This document shows, in pieces, positions 27,241 through 38,031 of a stretch of 64,000 bases of DNA. The notes beneath the pieces are model-generated. The model made no database searches. It was given only the letters and a program-made list of their open reading frames with translations, and had not been told where the DNA came from. Numbering within the stretch: the first letter of the stretch is position 1; each line of letters opens with the position of its first letter. The position numbers were made by a program, and so were the translations under genes. Origin of the DNA: Algorimicrobium echini (GTDB taxonomy: Bacteria; Bacteroidota; Bacteroidia; Flavobacteriales; Flavobacteriaceae); assembly GCF_900115185.1 (NCBI RefSeq), contig NZ_FOVN01000001.1:744001-808000 (forward strand). Direction: 5' to 3'.

Positions 27241-28824
27241 ATGAAGTACTGTTTTACACATGTTTGTAAACAAACAGTTTTAATTATTATACTGGTTTCA
27301 TTGGCAAACACAGTAAGTTTATTTGCGCAAAAAAATGATTTAATTATAAAAGCGCAAGAGCTGTTATACTCCAATCCGGATGAAGCCATAAAAATAGGTG
27401 AACATATTTTAAAAACAACAGCAAACCCAGAGAGTAAAATACGGCCAAATTTATTATTAACACGAGGTTATCTAGTTAAAGGAGATTATGATAAAGCAGT
27501 AACTTTTGCTTTTAATAGCGCCAATAACCTTCCAAATATAAGTCTGCCAACACGTATTGAAATAAATTTAATTAAATCTGAAGTTCTCCGGAAACTTTAT
27601 TTGGATAAACAAGCCAAAAAGTATTTACAATTGGCCACAGATTTAATAGTAAGTTTGCCAGATAATACCAGAAAAGATAGCTTAAACACTCATATAGCTA
27701 TAGAGCAAATAAAAATGCTATTGGATAGGCGAAAAAATGAAGAAGCCTTGCAGACTATTCAAGACGTTCAAAATACTTATAAAACGTTTTTAAGCACAAA
27801 CAAACTAGAGCAACGCGAACTTTATTTAGCTAAAGAACGTGCTTTTAGCGATTTAACAAAGTTTGATTCAGCAGTTGTTTATATGAATAAAACATTGGTT
27901 TTATTAGATTCCACACTTCCTAATAACTTATATAAAAAAGCAGAAATTTATAAAGAATTAGGAAATTTATATTTACAACAAAAAGCATTTAAAGATAGCG
28001 AAGAAACCTTGTTTATAGCCTTAAGGTTTTCCGAAATAATAAATAACCCCATTTTGTTAATGCAGGTAAATAGGGATTTGGCAATTAATTATTTAGCTAC
28101 CAATCAAAAAAATCAGCATAAAGTATATAATGATGAGTTTTTAGTTCTTAACACCCAAGTAGAGTTAAACGAACAAAATGCCATAAATACAGTATTTAAT
28201 ATGCTCTCTAAATATGAAGACATAAAAATTGAGCAAGCAGAAAACAAGTATACCAACGCCCTTTATATATTGTTATCCGGCGGATTAATTGTTTTTGTAA
28301 TTGGGCTTTTAATAGTATTAAAAAGTGAGGGTAGAAAAAAGCGTTTAAAAGAAATTATAAATTATCTTGAAGTTAGCAGAACCAATTTTATAAAATCCAA
28401 ACCTAACAAAAAAACAACTAGCAAACGCATTGCAATACCCGAAGAAACCGAGCAAGCCATACTCTCTAAATTGAAGCGATTTGAAAACTCGCAAAAATTT
28501 TTAAATAAAGATATGTCATTAGCCGTATTAGCAGGAAAGTTTGAAACAAATACCAAATATCTATCAGAGATTATCAACAAACACTACAATGATAATTTTA
28601 ATACTTTTATAAATAAGCTACGTATAAATTACATCATTGAAAAGCTAAAAACCGATCCGAATTATATGAATTATAAAATTAGCTTTTTGGCAGAGGAAAG
28701 CGGCTTTTCTTCACATAGTAGTTTTGCTACAGTTTTTAAAGCTATCATAGGTATGTCTCCAGCAACATTTATAAATTTATTGAAAACGGAACGCGCAGAA
28801 ATTAAATCTAAAAGTGATACGTAA
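27241..28824 (+). CDS. TPR-type transmembrane regulator with AraC-like DNA-binding domain
   Basis: This 527-residue protein has an N-terminal signal sequence ending LFAQ, about 290 residues of tetratricopeptide-type helices outside the membrane, one transmembrane helix at about residues 339-362, and a cytoplasmic AraC-type helix-turn-helix at about 410-515 (KDMSLAVLAGKF, then the second-helix region NYKISFLAEESGF). This sensor-plus-HTH layout occurs as one-component regulators in Flavobacteriia, probably reading a peptide or envelope signal. No kinase or receiver motif is present. The next gene overlaps it by one base and is a paralogue without the HTH. Confidence 0.87.
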   Translation: MKYCFTHVCKQTVLIIILVSLANTVSLFAQKNDLIIKAQELLYSNPDEAIKIGEHILKTTANPESKIRPNLLLTRGYLVKGDYDKAVTFAFNSANNLPNISLPTRIEINLIKSEVLRKLYLDKQAKKYLQLATDLIVSLPDNTRKDSLNTHIAIEQIKMLLDRRKNEEALQTIQDVQNTYKTFLSTNKLEQRELYLAKERAFSDLTKFDSAVVYMNKTLVLLDSTLPNNLYKKAEIYKELGNLYLQQKAFKDSEETLFIALRFSEIINNPILLMQVNRDLAINYLATNQKNQHKVYNDEFLVLNTQVELNEQNAINTVFNMLSKYEDIKIEQAENKYTNALYILLSGGLIVFVIGLLIVLKSEGRKKRLKEIINYLEVSRTNFIKSKPNKKTTSKRIAIPEETEQAILSKLKRFENSQKFLNKDMSLAVLAGKFETNTKYLSEIINKHYNDNFNTFINKLRINYIIEKLKTDPNYMNYKISFLAEESGFSSHSSFATVFKAIIGMSPATFINLLKTERAEIKSKSDT

Positions 28825-29996
28825 TGAGGTTTAGTTTCACATATATAATCCTTTTTCTTGTTGGTGTTATTAAATTTAACACAGTCTTGGCTGGTAACTT
28901 GCAAAATAGTCAACAAATAGATAGTCTGATTACCGCAAGAATGAATGATATTTATGAAAACCCAGACCAATCAATTGCGTATGGATTATCTGTTTATCAA
29001 GATTCTAAAACCTCTAACGTTTTAAAAATACGTGCTTTAATGTTAATGTCGTTAGGGTATACGTCAAAAAGAGATTATCAAAAAGCACTCAAATACATCA
29101 TTAAAGCAAACGAACTATCAAGTGATTCAGATAGTCAAACTTTAAAAACACGTATTTTATTTAGCACTGGAATTCTGTATCAACAGCTTAAAATATACGA
29201 TAAGTCCATAGAGTATATGGAAAAAATTGAACAGGTTTCTTTAATGCCATCATTACGGGATTCAATAGATATACAAATAACCTTGGCTAATAGTTATATT
29301 GTTAAAGGCTTTATTTACAAAGACAACCTGAATTGTGATATTGCTTTGGAGTATTTTGATAAAGGAGTACGAGAGTATGAAAAATTTAATACAGCAAAAC
29401 ACAATGCTAATTTAAGTATCATTTATTACAACAAAGGAAATTGCTATATCTTATTATCTGAATATGGTAATGCTAAAAATAGCTTTAACAGATCTATTGG
29501 GTTGGCCAAATTAGATAAAGCAAACAGTTTAATTTCTTTTGCTCAAAAAGGTTTAGCAGAAGTGTATACCCTTGAAGGAAATTACCAAGATGCTATAAAT
29601 TTACTTCAAAAAGCATTGGAAACATCAAAAAATGTTGGCGATTTAGTTCTCAATTTGGGGATTTATAAAGGGCTTTTTGAAAACTATTTGGCACTCAATC
29701 AATGGGATGAATACCAAAAATATTATGATTTATATTTAAAAACCCAATTAGCTGTAAAAATTTCAGAACGCAACTCGGTAAGCGATTCTATTGATGAGAA
29801 TTCCAAACTACAAAATGAAAAAATTACGGTCATTCAAAACCAATTTCAAAACCGTTTAAAATGGATAATTGTTACCGTATTTATTATAGGAATGATAGTT
29901 GTTTTACTTGAAATAAAGAGTAGAAAAAGAATAAAAATTCTGCAAAAAACCGTGGAAAAAACACAAAATCTTAAATCTAACCTTGAAATGAAATAA
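28824..29996 (+). CDS. TPR/transmembrane protein lacking the DNA-binding domain (paralogue)
   Basis: The start overlaps the previous stop (TAATG), so the two are translationally coupled. The 390 residues repeat the architecture of the upstream protein: hydrophobic N-terminus, TPR-like helices (about residues 30-340), then a transmembrane helix (about 344-367). The chain then ends after a short basic coiled-coil tail instead of an AraC domain. The stop is clean and I see no frameshift remnant within the next 150 bases, so the domain is absent rather than just broken. It may tune the full-length partner by sharing its TPR surface or forming mixed dimers; that is inference. Confidence 0.82.
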   Translation: MRFSFTYIILFLVGVIKFNTVLAGNLQNSQQIDSLITARMNDIYENPDQSIAYGLSVYQDSKTSNVLKIRALMLMSLGYTSKRDYQKALKYIIKANELSSDSDSQTLKTRILFSTGILYQQLKIYDKSIEYMEKIEQVSLMPSLRDSIDIQITLANSYIVKGFIYKDNLNCDIALEYFDKGVREYEKFNTAKHNANLSIIYYNKGNCYILLSEYGNAKNSFNRSIGLAKLDKANSLISFAQKGLAEVYTLEGNYQDAINLLQKALETSKNVGDLVLNLGIYKGLFENYLALNQWDEYQKYYDLYLKTQLAVKISERNSVSDSIDENSKLQNEKITVIQNQFQNRLKWIIVTVFIIGMIVVLLEIKSRKRIKILQKTVEKTQNLKSNLEMK

Positions 29997-30147
29997 TAAT
30001 TTTTCAGTCTTATAAAAGTCTGTAAATCAAGTTTTTATTTTGTTTTTGTGCTTTCAAATTTCGGTAAATATCAAAGACAAAGTCTATTTTTTATTATATG
30101 TAACATCTATATTAGTCATTCAAATTACTAACTGAAATTGTTACAAC

Positions 30148-33100
30148 ATGAGAAATAAGTTACAAATAGCTGTAGCAAAGAGTCTTTTCTTTTCTTCAAA
30201 AATTCATGATAATTTTTATGCAAAGCCTTTTAAAAAAGCTACCCAAAGCAAGGTTTTAATTTCCGGATTTTTACTTACCATATTCTTACTTGTTTCAAGT
30301 AAAAATTTTGCACAAGTAAATGAAACGTTCGAATCTGGTATTCCAGCAACCTGGTCTTTATTTGGAAACAGTGCAGCAACCACAAGTTGGGGTGCAACAA
30401 CCGATGGTTTTTTAGGCTCTAATGCTGTTTCGGTAAATCCAAGTAGTGATAATATTGGTGATCAAAACACTGCACAATACTTCTTAGTAACACCACAATT
30501 TGCTGTTCCTGAAAATGGTGAAATTCATTTTTTTACCAAACAGGCTAGTGATATAGATAATGGTGCTGAATACCAAATTCGTATTTCTACAGCTGCTCAA
30601 CCAGATATTAATGGGTTTAACATTGTTTTACAATCCTATACCGAAACAAATTTAAATGTTGGTTCTCAAACAACTTATGAAGAAAAAGTAATTGAGTTAC
30701 CGCCATCTATACCACAAGGCCTAGATATTTATATTGCTTTTGTTGCTGTAAATACTCAAAATGGAGCAACCCCTACAGGCGATGAATGGTTTATTGATAA
30801 TGTCTCTATTTTAGAGGGTTGTATTGAAATTGAAGATGATAGCGTGACTATTGATAACATTACTGTTGAAGGCGCTGAAGTTACTTGGTCTCACCCTACT
30901 GCAAGTAATTTTGAAATTCAAGTTTTTCCATCAGGAGGAACGCCTGCAGGTGCGGGAATTCCTGTATCGGCAACAAATTACACGTTAAACGGACTTGATG
31001 AAGATACAGAATTTGATATTTATATTCGTGCGGTTTGTGACAATGCAACTATTAGCCAATGGTCAGGTCCTTACACGTTTCAAACGCTAAAGTTTGGTTT
31101 GTCTTGTGATGCACCCATAGTTGTTCCAGATATTTCAGCCACACCTTATATATTAGCTGATAATTTAGCAAATTACTCCAATCCAGATTTAACCTACACA
31201 ACGCAAGGAACAAATTGTGTTACTGGTAACTCCAACACGAACTATTTGCGTGGCGACAAAATATTTTTATCCTACACAGCTCCATCTGATGGATTGGTTA
31301 CATTAACACAAACAACTTTTAATGGTGGAAATAGCACAAATAATTGCTTCAATTCAAGAAGCTCTTTATTTGTTTACGATAGTTGTAATGATGTTGGTGT
31401 TAATTGTATCGCAGGTATAACTACAAGTAATGGTTTTGATCCAAAAACCATTTCCAATTTATTGGTGCAAGCAGGCGAAACCTATATTATTGTTGTGTCT
31501 TCTGAACTATCACAAGGTGCTGGTATTTGTTTTGAACTAGAAATATCAAGCCCTACTTGTGCACCTCCTGGTGATATAATTTTTAACAGTCTTACAGAAA
31601 ATAGCGTTAGCTTCTCATGGGACAATATTGGTGGTTTTGCTGATTCTTGGGAATATATGGTTGTTCCTGCTGGAGCCGGTGAGCCAACTGGATCTGGAAC
31701 ACCTACTAATACAAATGTTGATAACACTATTAATACAGGGTTGTCTCCAGCTACAACTTACGATTTTTACGTGCGTGCAGTGTGTAGTGGAACACCAGGT
31801 ACTTGGAGCGATCCTTTTACCTTTACAACACAATGTACCGTTTTTAATACACCCTATTCAACCGATTTTTCAAATGCTACTAACGAAAACCCAGAACCTT
31901 GTTGGACTACAATTGATGCAGATGGCGACGGAAATTCATGGGGATTTATAGGTGGTTATGCAACCGTTCGCTCAGATATATCCCGTTTTCAGAACAATGA
32001 TTTTTATGTGTCTCCTCAAATTAATTTTGACGCTACACCAAAACGTGTTCGTTTCAAACACAGAGCAACACAAGGTATTGCAACTTATAGTTTAAAACTT
32101 TCCACAACAGGTGTTGGAGTGGATGATTTTACAACCGTATTGCTTTCAAATAGAACTATAAACAACAACAGTTTTCAAGAGACCATTGTAGATATTCCAG
32201 AAGGTATTACCGGAAATGTGAATATAGCTTGGATTGTAGAGCCAAATACAACGGAAACCGCTTTAAGAGTAGCTATTGACGATATTTTTATAGAAGACAA
32301 ACCAACCTGTCCAGATCCGTCAGATTTATTTACATTAAATATAACCACAAATTCTGCTTGGTTATTTTGGACGCCTGGAGATGAAGAAACACAATGGGAA
32401 GTAGCTATTCAAGACGAAGGTACGGGAGTTCCAACAGGAAATGGAATTTTAGTAAGCAGTAATTTTCCATATATGGCAACAGGTTTAGATTCTGGAAATC
32501 GTTATGAATTTTATGTAAGAGCCTATTGCGCTGCTGATGACCAAAGTGAATGGATTGGTCCATTGGCATTTACAACACTTTGTGAGTCGTATGATACACC
32601 ATTTTTTGAAAGTTTTAACGATGATGATGACGATACTCAAAAGTATTGTTGGAAGATTACCGATGCTAATAATGACGGCACGCAGTGGGTAATAGATGAA
32701 AACAAGGCTCTTTTAGAAACACCTCCGTTCTCACCTGCAAGTAGCTACAACGATTATTTAATTTCTCCAGCAATTAATTTAGATGGAAACGTTAAAGAAT
32801 TAAAATATAAATATAGAGCTCAATTCTCATTCTTTACTGGCCCACCAAGATATGGTCTTGAGGTGTTAATGTCAACCACTAACACAAATCCAGGGAGTTT
32901 TACAGTCATAGAACCATTAGAAGTATTTACTAATACAGGTTATATTGAAAAATCTATCATTTTAGAAGGAACAGGTACCATTTACATTGCCTTTAGAGTA
33001 CCACCAAGTTTAACAGGCGGTGTTTCAATTTTAAATATTGATGATGTAAGTATTACAGATGCTCCAGCATGTCCTAATCCGTCAGATCTGATTGTAAATT

Positions 33101-36100
33101 CAGTCCTTGCCGATGGTGCTGATATTTCTTGGAGTGCTGGTTATCAAGAAGCCTCTTGGAACGTGGTAGTACAACCAGCAGGTACTGGAACACCTACTGG
33201 TTCAGGCGTTCAAGTATCATCACCAAATTATATGGCAACTGGTTTAGATTCTGAAACAGACTATGAAGTGTATATTCAAGCTGCTTGCGGTACAGAAAAT
33301 AGCGACTGGATTGGACCTGTTAATTTTACAACGCTTTGTACGGCATTTACTGCGCCATTTGTAGAAACTTTTAATTCAGATTCAAGTTCTGAAATTTGCT
33401 GGCAAGTTGTAAATGATAATGGTGATTTAGAAACGTGGGAACTAGATAGTGCTGCATTTCCTTATGAAGGGGATCAAGCAGCCGCCATGTTTACCGGAAC
33501 CAATGGTAGAAATGAAGATTGGTTAATTTCACCAACCATTACCATTACTGAAAACCAAAGACTTCGGTATTATTATCGTGTTTTCGATAGCTTTTTTACG
33601 GAAGATTTAGAAGTTTTATTATCTACCAACGGAACAGGTCTGGATCAATTTACAACGGTACTTTATGATACCGATGACGACACAGAAATACTCAATAATG
33701 TTGAGTATCGCGTTAAAACAATTAATTTACCAGCAGGAATTACAGGCGATATTAATATTGCTTTTCACGTACCATTCTTCCCAAGTACAGCACCTTACAG
33801 AGGACAAACTCTTGTAATAGATAACGTGAATATTGAAGATATTCCAGCATGTCCTGAACCTACAAATATAACATTAAGTAATATTTCAGATACGCAAGTT
33901 CAAGTAAATTGGGACGCCAATGGTTCGGAAACAGAATGGGAAATTTCAGTACAACCATCAGGAACACCAGCACCAGAAGGTGATACAGATCCTAGTTATT
34001 TGTACACTGCGGATACCAATCCTTTTACAGTAACAGGACTTTCAGCTTCCACAGCTTACGATGTTTATGTAAGAGCCGTTTGTAGCGGAAATGATGGAGC
34101 ATGGACAGGTCCAGCTGAAGTCACCACATTGTGTAGTTTTGAAAATCTTTGTCAATATACTTTTGTTTTAACCAGTGATTCAGATATTTCATCTTCTTTA
34201 GATTTAACGCAAAACAATCAGGTCGTACAGTCCTTCCCTTTTAGCGGACAAACAGGCGAAGAATTTCAAGTATTTTTATGTTCTGGTATCCAGTTTTCAT
34301 TGTATTTCCAAACTCTAGGTTCGTTTGCACCACAGTATGCTAATTATCAGTTTGAAATTAGAAATGATCAAGGAGATACTATTTATACTAGTCCACTTGG
34401 TTTAACACCAAGAAGAACCGTTTATGAAGGTACTTCAACTTGCGGAACCACTTCTTGCCCACAGCCTACAGATTTAGCTGTTAGTGAAACGTCTGTTTTC
34501 TCGTGGAGCCCAGGAGGTACAGAAACGCAATGGGAAGTGGCTGTTCAGCCCTTTGAAAATGGAACACTTCCACAATCAGGAACTATAGTTTCTACTAACT
34601 CTTACACGCCAACCGCAGCAGACTTTAATGACCCTAACGTAGCTACGTATGAGTATTTTGTTAGAGCCGTATGTGGTTCAGGAGATGAAAGTTTCTGGTC
34701 TGGACCTTTTGAGTTTGTGAGAAATGATGATGTTACTAACGCTATAACATTGCCAATAAATAGTGATGAGGTTTGTTCAACAGCAGGTACTAATGTTTCG
34801 TTTATAAATGCTACAGCTTCATCAGAAGCTATGACTTGCACAGGAACTAATGCTGGTGATGTCTGGTTTGACTTTACAGCAGAATCTTTAATTCATATTA
34901 TCGAGATAAATAGTTTTAACGGACTATTACGGGAAAATAATGGAGACACACCGTATCCTGATATTATTATGACATTGTATAAAGATAATGGTGGTGTTTT
35001 AGAAGAGTTAACGTGCAGTTATGATAATGTTGTTTTAGCGATGAACGCTTCAGAGTTAGTAGTTGGTGATAATTATAAACTGCGTCTTACATTAAACGGA
35101 ACAGAGCCAAACGCATATAGATTTAATGTTTGTATTAAAACACCAACAGATTTATGTGATTTCAATTTAGCTGTAAATGGTGGTTTTGAAGCACCTGTGT
35201 TAAGTGGTTTAAGTGGTGTAAATACAATTATCACTATGCAGGTTGTACCAGGATGGAGACAGAATTTAGACTCTTCCAATTCCGTATTCTTATGGGAATC
35301 ATTAAATGCACCTGGATTAACTCCATTTGAAGGTGGTCAGTTTGTACAAATATTAACAGATCAAGGAACAACAATAGATCCTAATGATCCAGATGTTAAA
35401 GGGTATTACAGAGATTTTGATACCTCTGAAATTACTTTAATGGAATATAGTTTTGCTCACTATGCTAGATTTGATGGGAATGCCATTGAATTATTGGCTG
35501 GACCTCCAGGTGGCCCTTACACGCCAGTAACCTTGCATTTTGGAGACGCAGCTTGGCAAGTTGTTTCTGGTGACTATAATGTTCCAGACGGACAAGATAC
35601 TACACGCTTTATTTTTAGAGCCAATGGAACAGATAATATTGGAAATTGCTTGGATGCTGTAAGTTTTGAGGTAAATAATGACCTTATCACAGAATCTTCC
35701 GAGGTTGATTGTAATAACCCTACTGCAACTGTTGAAGCTAATGGTGTTGGTACTTGGATTGCAGATGAAAATAATCCAAGTGTGGTAACTATTGCAGATG
35801 CCACCAGCAATAATACCTCAATTTCTGGATTCGTTCAACCAGGCACTTACACATTCACTTGGAAAACAAGTTACTGTGAGAACACTCTAGAATTAACATA
35901 TAATGGTATTGGTGATTTACCAACAGTTGAAACACCAGTAACCTATTGTTTAAACGCCACAGCTAGTCCGCTAACAGCTACAGCTACCGGAACTTATACA
36001 TTGTTATGGTTTACACAGGCTACAGGTGGAACTGGTAGCACCACTGCACCAACACCTGATACGTCAATAGCAGCAACAACATCTTATTTCGTTGCCAATG

Positions 36101-38001
36101 TGGATGAAAATGGTTGTGAAGGTCCACGTGCTGAAATAATAGTTGAAGTTAATGACGCCATCACACCAGAACTTACGTTTAGTTATGACAATACTTGCGA
36201 AGTGGCAACGGATAATCCAATGCCAACTTTATCAACAGGTTTTGCAACAGGAGGAATCTTCTCTTCTGCTACTGTAACAGTTGATGCTTCTTCAGGTGAA
36301 ATAGACATGGCATCTGCAACAGCAGGTTCACATGATATTCTTTATACATTCAATGGTGATCCAGCTAGTTGCTTAATTGCAGGAACATATACAGCTACAA
36401 TTACTTTTACTGCAGCAACAGTACCAGTGACAACCTTTGACTATGGTACTACGCCATTCTGCTTATTAAATGGTACTACTGTTTTACCAACATTAGGAAC
36501 TGGTTTTACAACAGGCGGTACTTTTAGTTCAACAACTATAACTGTTGATGCTGTAACTGGTGAATTAGATTTAACATCAGCAACAGTAGGGATGCATGAT
36601 ATTACCTATACTATTGCTGCAGAGCCAACAAGTTGTTTACAAGAAGGAATGACAACAGCAACTATAGAAGTTGTTGAAACCATAATTCCTGAAACCATGT
36701 TTACTTACAATCAAGACACTTATTGTTCCGATAACGCCAACATTTCACCTGTTTTGGGGACTAACTTTACAACAGGAGGAACATTTAGTGCAGGAGCAGG
36801 TTTATCTATCAATGCAACAACAGGAGAAATTAATATTTCTGCAAGTACCGCTGGAAACTATACAGTGACTTATAGCATTTTAGAAGATTTAACCAATTGT
36901 ATTGAAGCTAGTTCAAGCACATTTAGCTTAACAATATCAGCAACTATTACTCCAGTTACAACTTTTGATTATGGAACAACACCATTTTGTTTATTAAATG
37001 GTTCTTCTGTAACGCCAACGTTGACTGCTGGATTTACTTCAGGAGGAACATTTAGTTCAGCAACAGTTACCGTTGATGCCGTTACCGGTGAAGTTGATTT
37101 GTCTTCGGCTACAACAGGTATGCATACCATAACCTATACGCTCAATGCAGATCCTACAACCTGCACACTTGCAGGAACATCATCTTCAACGATTGAGGTT
37201 GTTGAAGTAAATACATCCATTACAGATTTTACCTATTCTGAAGATTTATACTGTTCTGACAGTCCAAACGTGTTACCAAATTTAGCGGCTGGATTTACAA
37301 CAGGTGGAACATTTAGTGCTGAAACGGGCTTGTCTATTAATTCAAGTACTGGAGAAATAAATGTGTCCGCCAGTTCATTCGGAAATTACACAATTGTATA
37401 TGAAGTAATTGAAAATACAACCAGTTGTACTGAAGGTAGTATAAGTATGTTTGATATAACCATTATAGATACCGTAGATGTTTCTGTAGAAGGCGATTGT
37501 AATGGTCCAGACTATGTATTAACAGCCAGCCCAATAAATAATTCTTTTAATCCTGATGATGTAACGTATACGTGGATGGATGCTAATGGAAATGTGGTAG
37601 GTCAAAACTCAAATGAATTCAATGTAACTAATTACGCTAGCCAGACGAACAATTTTACGGTGCCAGCTCAATTTTCAGTAACCGTTGAATTTGGTAGTTG
37701 TTCTACTGTAACAACCTTTACAGCTGAACGATCTTCCTGTAAAGATATTCCAAGAGGTATTTCGCCAGACGGAAACGGTAAAAATGATACGTTCGATTTA
37801 ACAGGATATGGCGTAACCAAAATGGAAATATTTAGTAGAAATGGCCGTAAAGTATTTGATTTTACTGGTAACTACACGAATCAATGGTATGGTCAGTCCA
37901 ATAAAGGAAATGATTTGCCAGATGGAACCTATTTCTATAGCATTCAAAAAGAGGATGGCACCAATGCAACAGGTTGGGTATTTATAAATAGAGCACAATA
38001 A
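30148..38001 (+). CDS. Giant T9SS type B surface protein with adhesin J and fibronectin III repeats
   Basis: This 2617-residue secreted protein has a long signal region ending NFAQ (about residue 55). At least four jelly-roll cleaved-adhesin (choice-of-anchor J) domains lie at about 56-225, 563-721, 815-975 and 1066-1235. They alternate with about six fibronectin III domains, whose recurring core is Y-D-F-Y-V-R-A-V-C or a variant. A carbohydrate-binding-like jelly roll sits at about 1670-1841, followed by an Ig-like unit and five roughly 87-residue repeats (about 2005-2441). The last 87 residues (RGISPDGNGKNDTF onward) are the CHU_C/gliding-motility type B T9SS sorting domain. It likely sits on the cell surface as an adhesin. 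A PorP/SprF gene follows at once, as expected for type B clients. Confidence 0.9.
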   Translation: MRNKLQIAVAKSLFFSSKIHDNFYAKPFKKATQSKVLISGFLLTIFLLVSSKNFAQVNETFESGIPATWSLFGNSAATTSWGATTDGFLGSNAVSVNPSSDNIGDQNTAQYFLVTPQFAVPENGEIHFFTKQASDIDNGAEYQIRISTAAQPDINGFNIVLQSYTETNLNVGSQTTYEEKVIELPPSIPQGLDIYIAFVAVNTQNGATPTGDEWFIDNVSILEGCIEIEDDSVTIDNITVEGAEVTWSHPTASNFEIQVFPSGGTPAGAGIPVSATNYTLNGLDEDTEFDIYIRAVCDNATISQWSGPYTFQTLKFGLSCDAPIVVPDISATPYILADNLANYSNPDLTYTTQGTNCVTGNSNTNYLRGDKIFLSYTAPSDGLVTLTQTTFNGGNSTNNCFNSRSSLFVYDSCNDVGVNCIAGITTSNGFDPKTISNLLVQAGETYIIVVSSELSQGAGICFELEISSPTCAPPGDIIFNSLTENSVSFSWDNIGGFADSWEYMVVPAGAGEPTGSGTPTNTNVDNTINTGLSPATTYDFYVRAVCSGTPGTWSDPFTFTTQCTVFNTPYSTDFSNATNENPEPCWTTIDADGDGNSWGFIGGYATVRSDISRFQNNDFYVSPQINFDATPKRVRFKHRATQGIATYSLKLSTTGVGVDDFTTVLLSNRTINNNSFQETIVDIPEGITGNVNIAWIVEPNTTETALRVAIDDIFIEDKPTCPDPSDLFTLNITTNSAWLFWTPGDEETQWEVAIQDEGTGVPTGNGILVSSNFPYMATGLDSGNRYEFYVRAYCAADDQSEWIGPLAFTTLCESYDTPFFESFNDDDDDTQKYCWKITDANNDGTQWVIDENKALLETPPFSPASSYNDYLISPAINLDGNVKELKYKYRAQFSFFTGPPRYGLEVLMSTTNTNPGSFTVIEPLEVFTNTGYIEKSIILEGTGTIYIAFRVPPSLTGGVSILNIDDVSITDAPACPNPSDLIVNSVLADGADISWSAGYQEASWNVVVQPAGTGTPTGSGVQVSSPNYMATGLDSETDYEVYIQAACGTENSDWIGPVNFTTLCTAFTAPFVETFNSDSSSEICWQVVNDNGDLETWELDSAAFPYEGDQAAAMFTGTNGRNEDWLISPTITITENQRLRYYYRVFDSFFTEDLEVLLSTNGTGLDQFTTVLYDTDDDTEILNNVEYRVKTINLPAGITGDINIAFHVPFFPSTAPYRGQTLVIDNVNIEDIPACPEPTNITLSNISDTQVQVNWDANGSETEWEISVQPSGTPAPEGDTDPSYLYTADTNPFTVTGLSASTAYDVYVRAVCSGNDGAWTGPAEVTTLCSFENLCQYTFVLTSDSDISSSLDLTQNNQVVQSFPFSGQTGEEFQVFLCSGIQFSLYFQTLGSFAPQYANYQFEIRNDQGDTIYTSPLGLTPRRTVYEGTSTCGTTSCPQPTDLAVSETSVFSWSPGGTETQWEVAVQPFENGTLPQSGTIVSTNSYTPTAADFNDPNVATYEYFVRAVCGSGDESFWSGPFEFVRNDDVTNAITLPINSDEVCSTAGTNVSFINATASSEAMTCTGTNAGDVWFDFTAESLIHIIEINSFNGLLRENNGDTPYPDIIMTLYKDNGGVLEELTCSYDNVVLAMNASELVVGDNYKLRLTLNGTEPNAYRFNVCIKTPTDLCDFNLAVNGGFEAPVLSGLSGVNTIITMQVVPGWRQNLDSSNSVFLWESLNAPGLTPFEGGQFVQILTDQGTTIDPNDPDVKGYYRDFDTSEITLMEYSFAHYARFDGNAIELLAGPPGGPYTPVTLHFGDAAWQVVSGDYNVPDGQDTTRFIFRANGTDNIGNCLDAVSFEVNNDLITESSEVDCNNPTATVEANGVGTWIADENNPSVVTIADATSNNTSISGFVQPGTYTFTWKTSYCENTLELTYNGIGDLPTVETPVTYCLNATASPLTATATGTYTLLWFTQATGGTGSTTAPTPDTSIAATTSYFVANVDENGCEGPRAEIIVEVNDAITPELTFSYDNTCEVATDNPMPTLSTGFATGGIFSSATVTVDASSGEIDMASATAGSHDILYTFNGDPASCLIAGTYTATITFTAATVPVTTFDYGTTPFCLLNGTTVLPTLGTGFTTGGTFSSTTITVDAVTGELDLTSATVGMHDITYTIAAEPTSCLQEGMTTATIEVVETIIPETMFTYNQDTYCSDNANISPVLGTNFTTGGTFSAGAGLSINATTGEINISASTAGNYTVTYSILEDLTNCIEASSSTFSLTISATITPVTTFDYGTTPFCLLNGSSVTPTLTAGFTSGGTFSSATVTVDAVTGEVDLSSATTGMHTITYTLNADPTTCTLAGTSSSTIEVVEVNTSITDFTYSEDLYCSDSPNVLPNLAAGFTTGGTFSAETGLSINSSTGEINVSASSFGNYTIVYEVIENTTSCTEGSISMFDITIIDTVDVSVEGDCNGPDYVLTASPINNSFNPDDVTYTWMDANGNVVGQNSNEFNVTNYASQTNNFTVPAQFSVTVEFGSCSTVTTFTAERSSCKDIPRGISPDGNGKNDTFDLTGYGVTKMEIFSRNGRKVFDFTGNYTNQWYGQSNKGNDLPDGTYFYSIQKEDGTNATGWVFINRAQ

Positions 38002-38031
38002 TCATACATGAGAAAGCAACATAAAATACAG

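Noticed and set aside
28824-29996. Frameshifted remnant of an AraC domain after the second TPR gene
   Set aside because: No AraC-like sequence is seen in the three frames of the following 150 bases, and the stop is clean.
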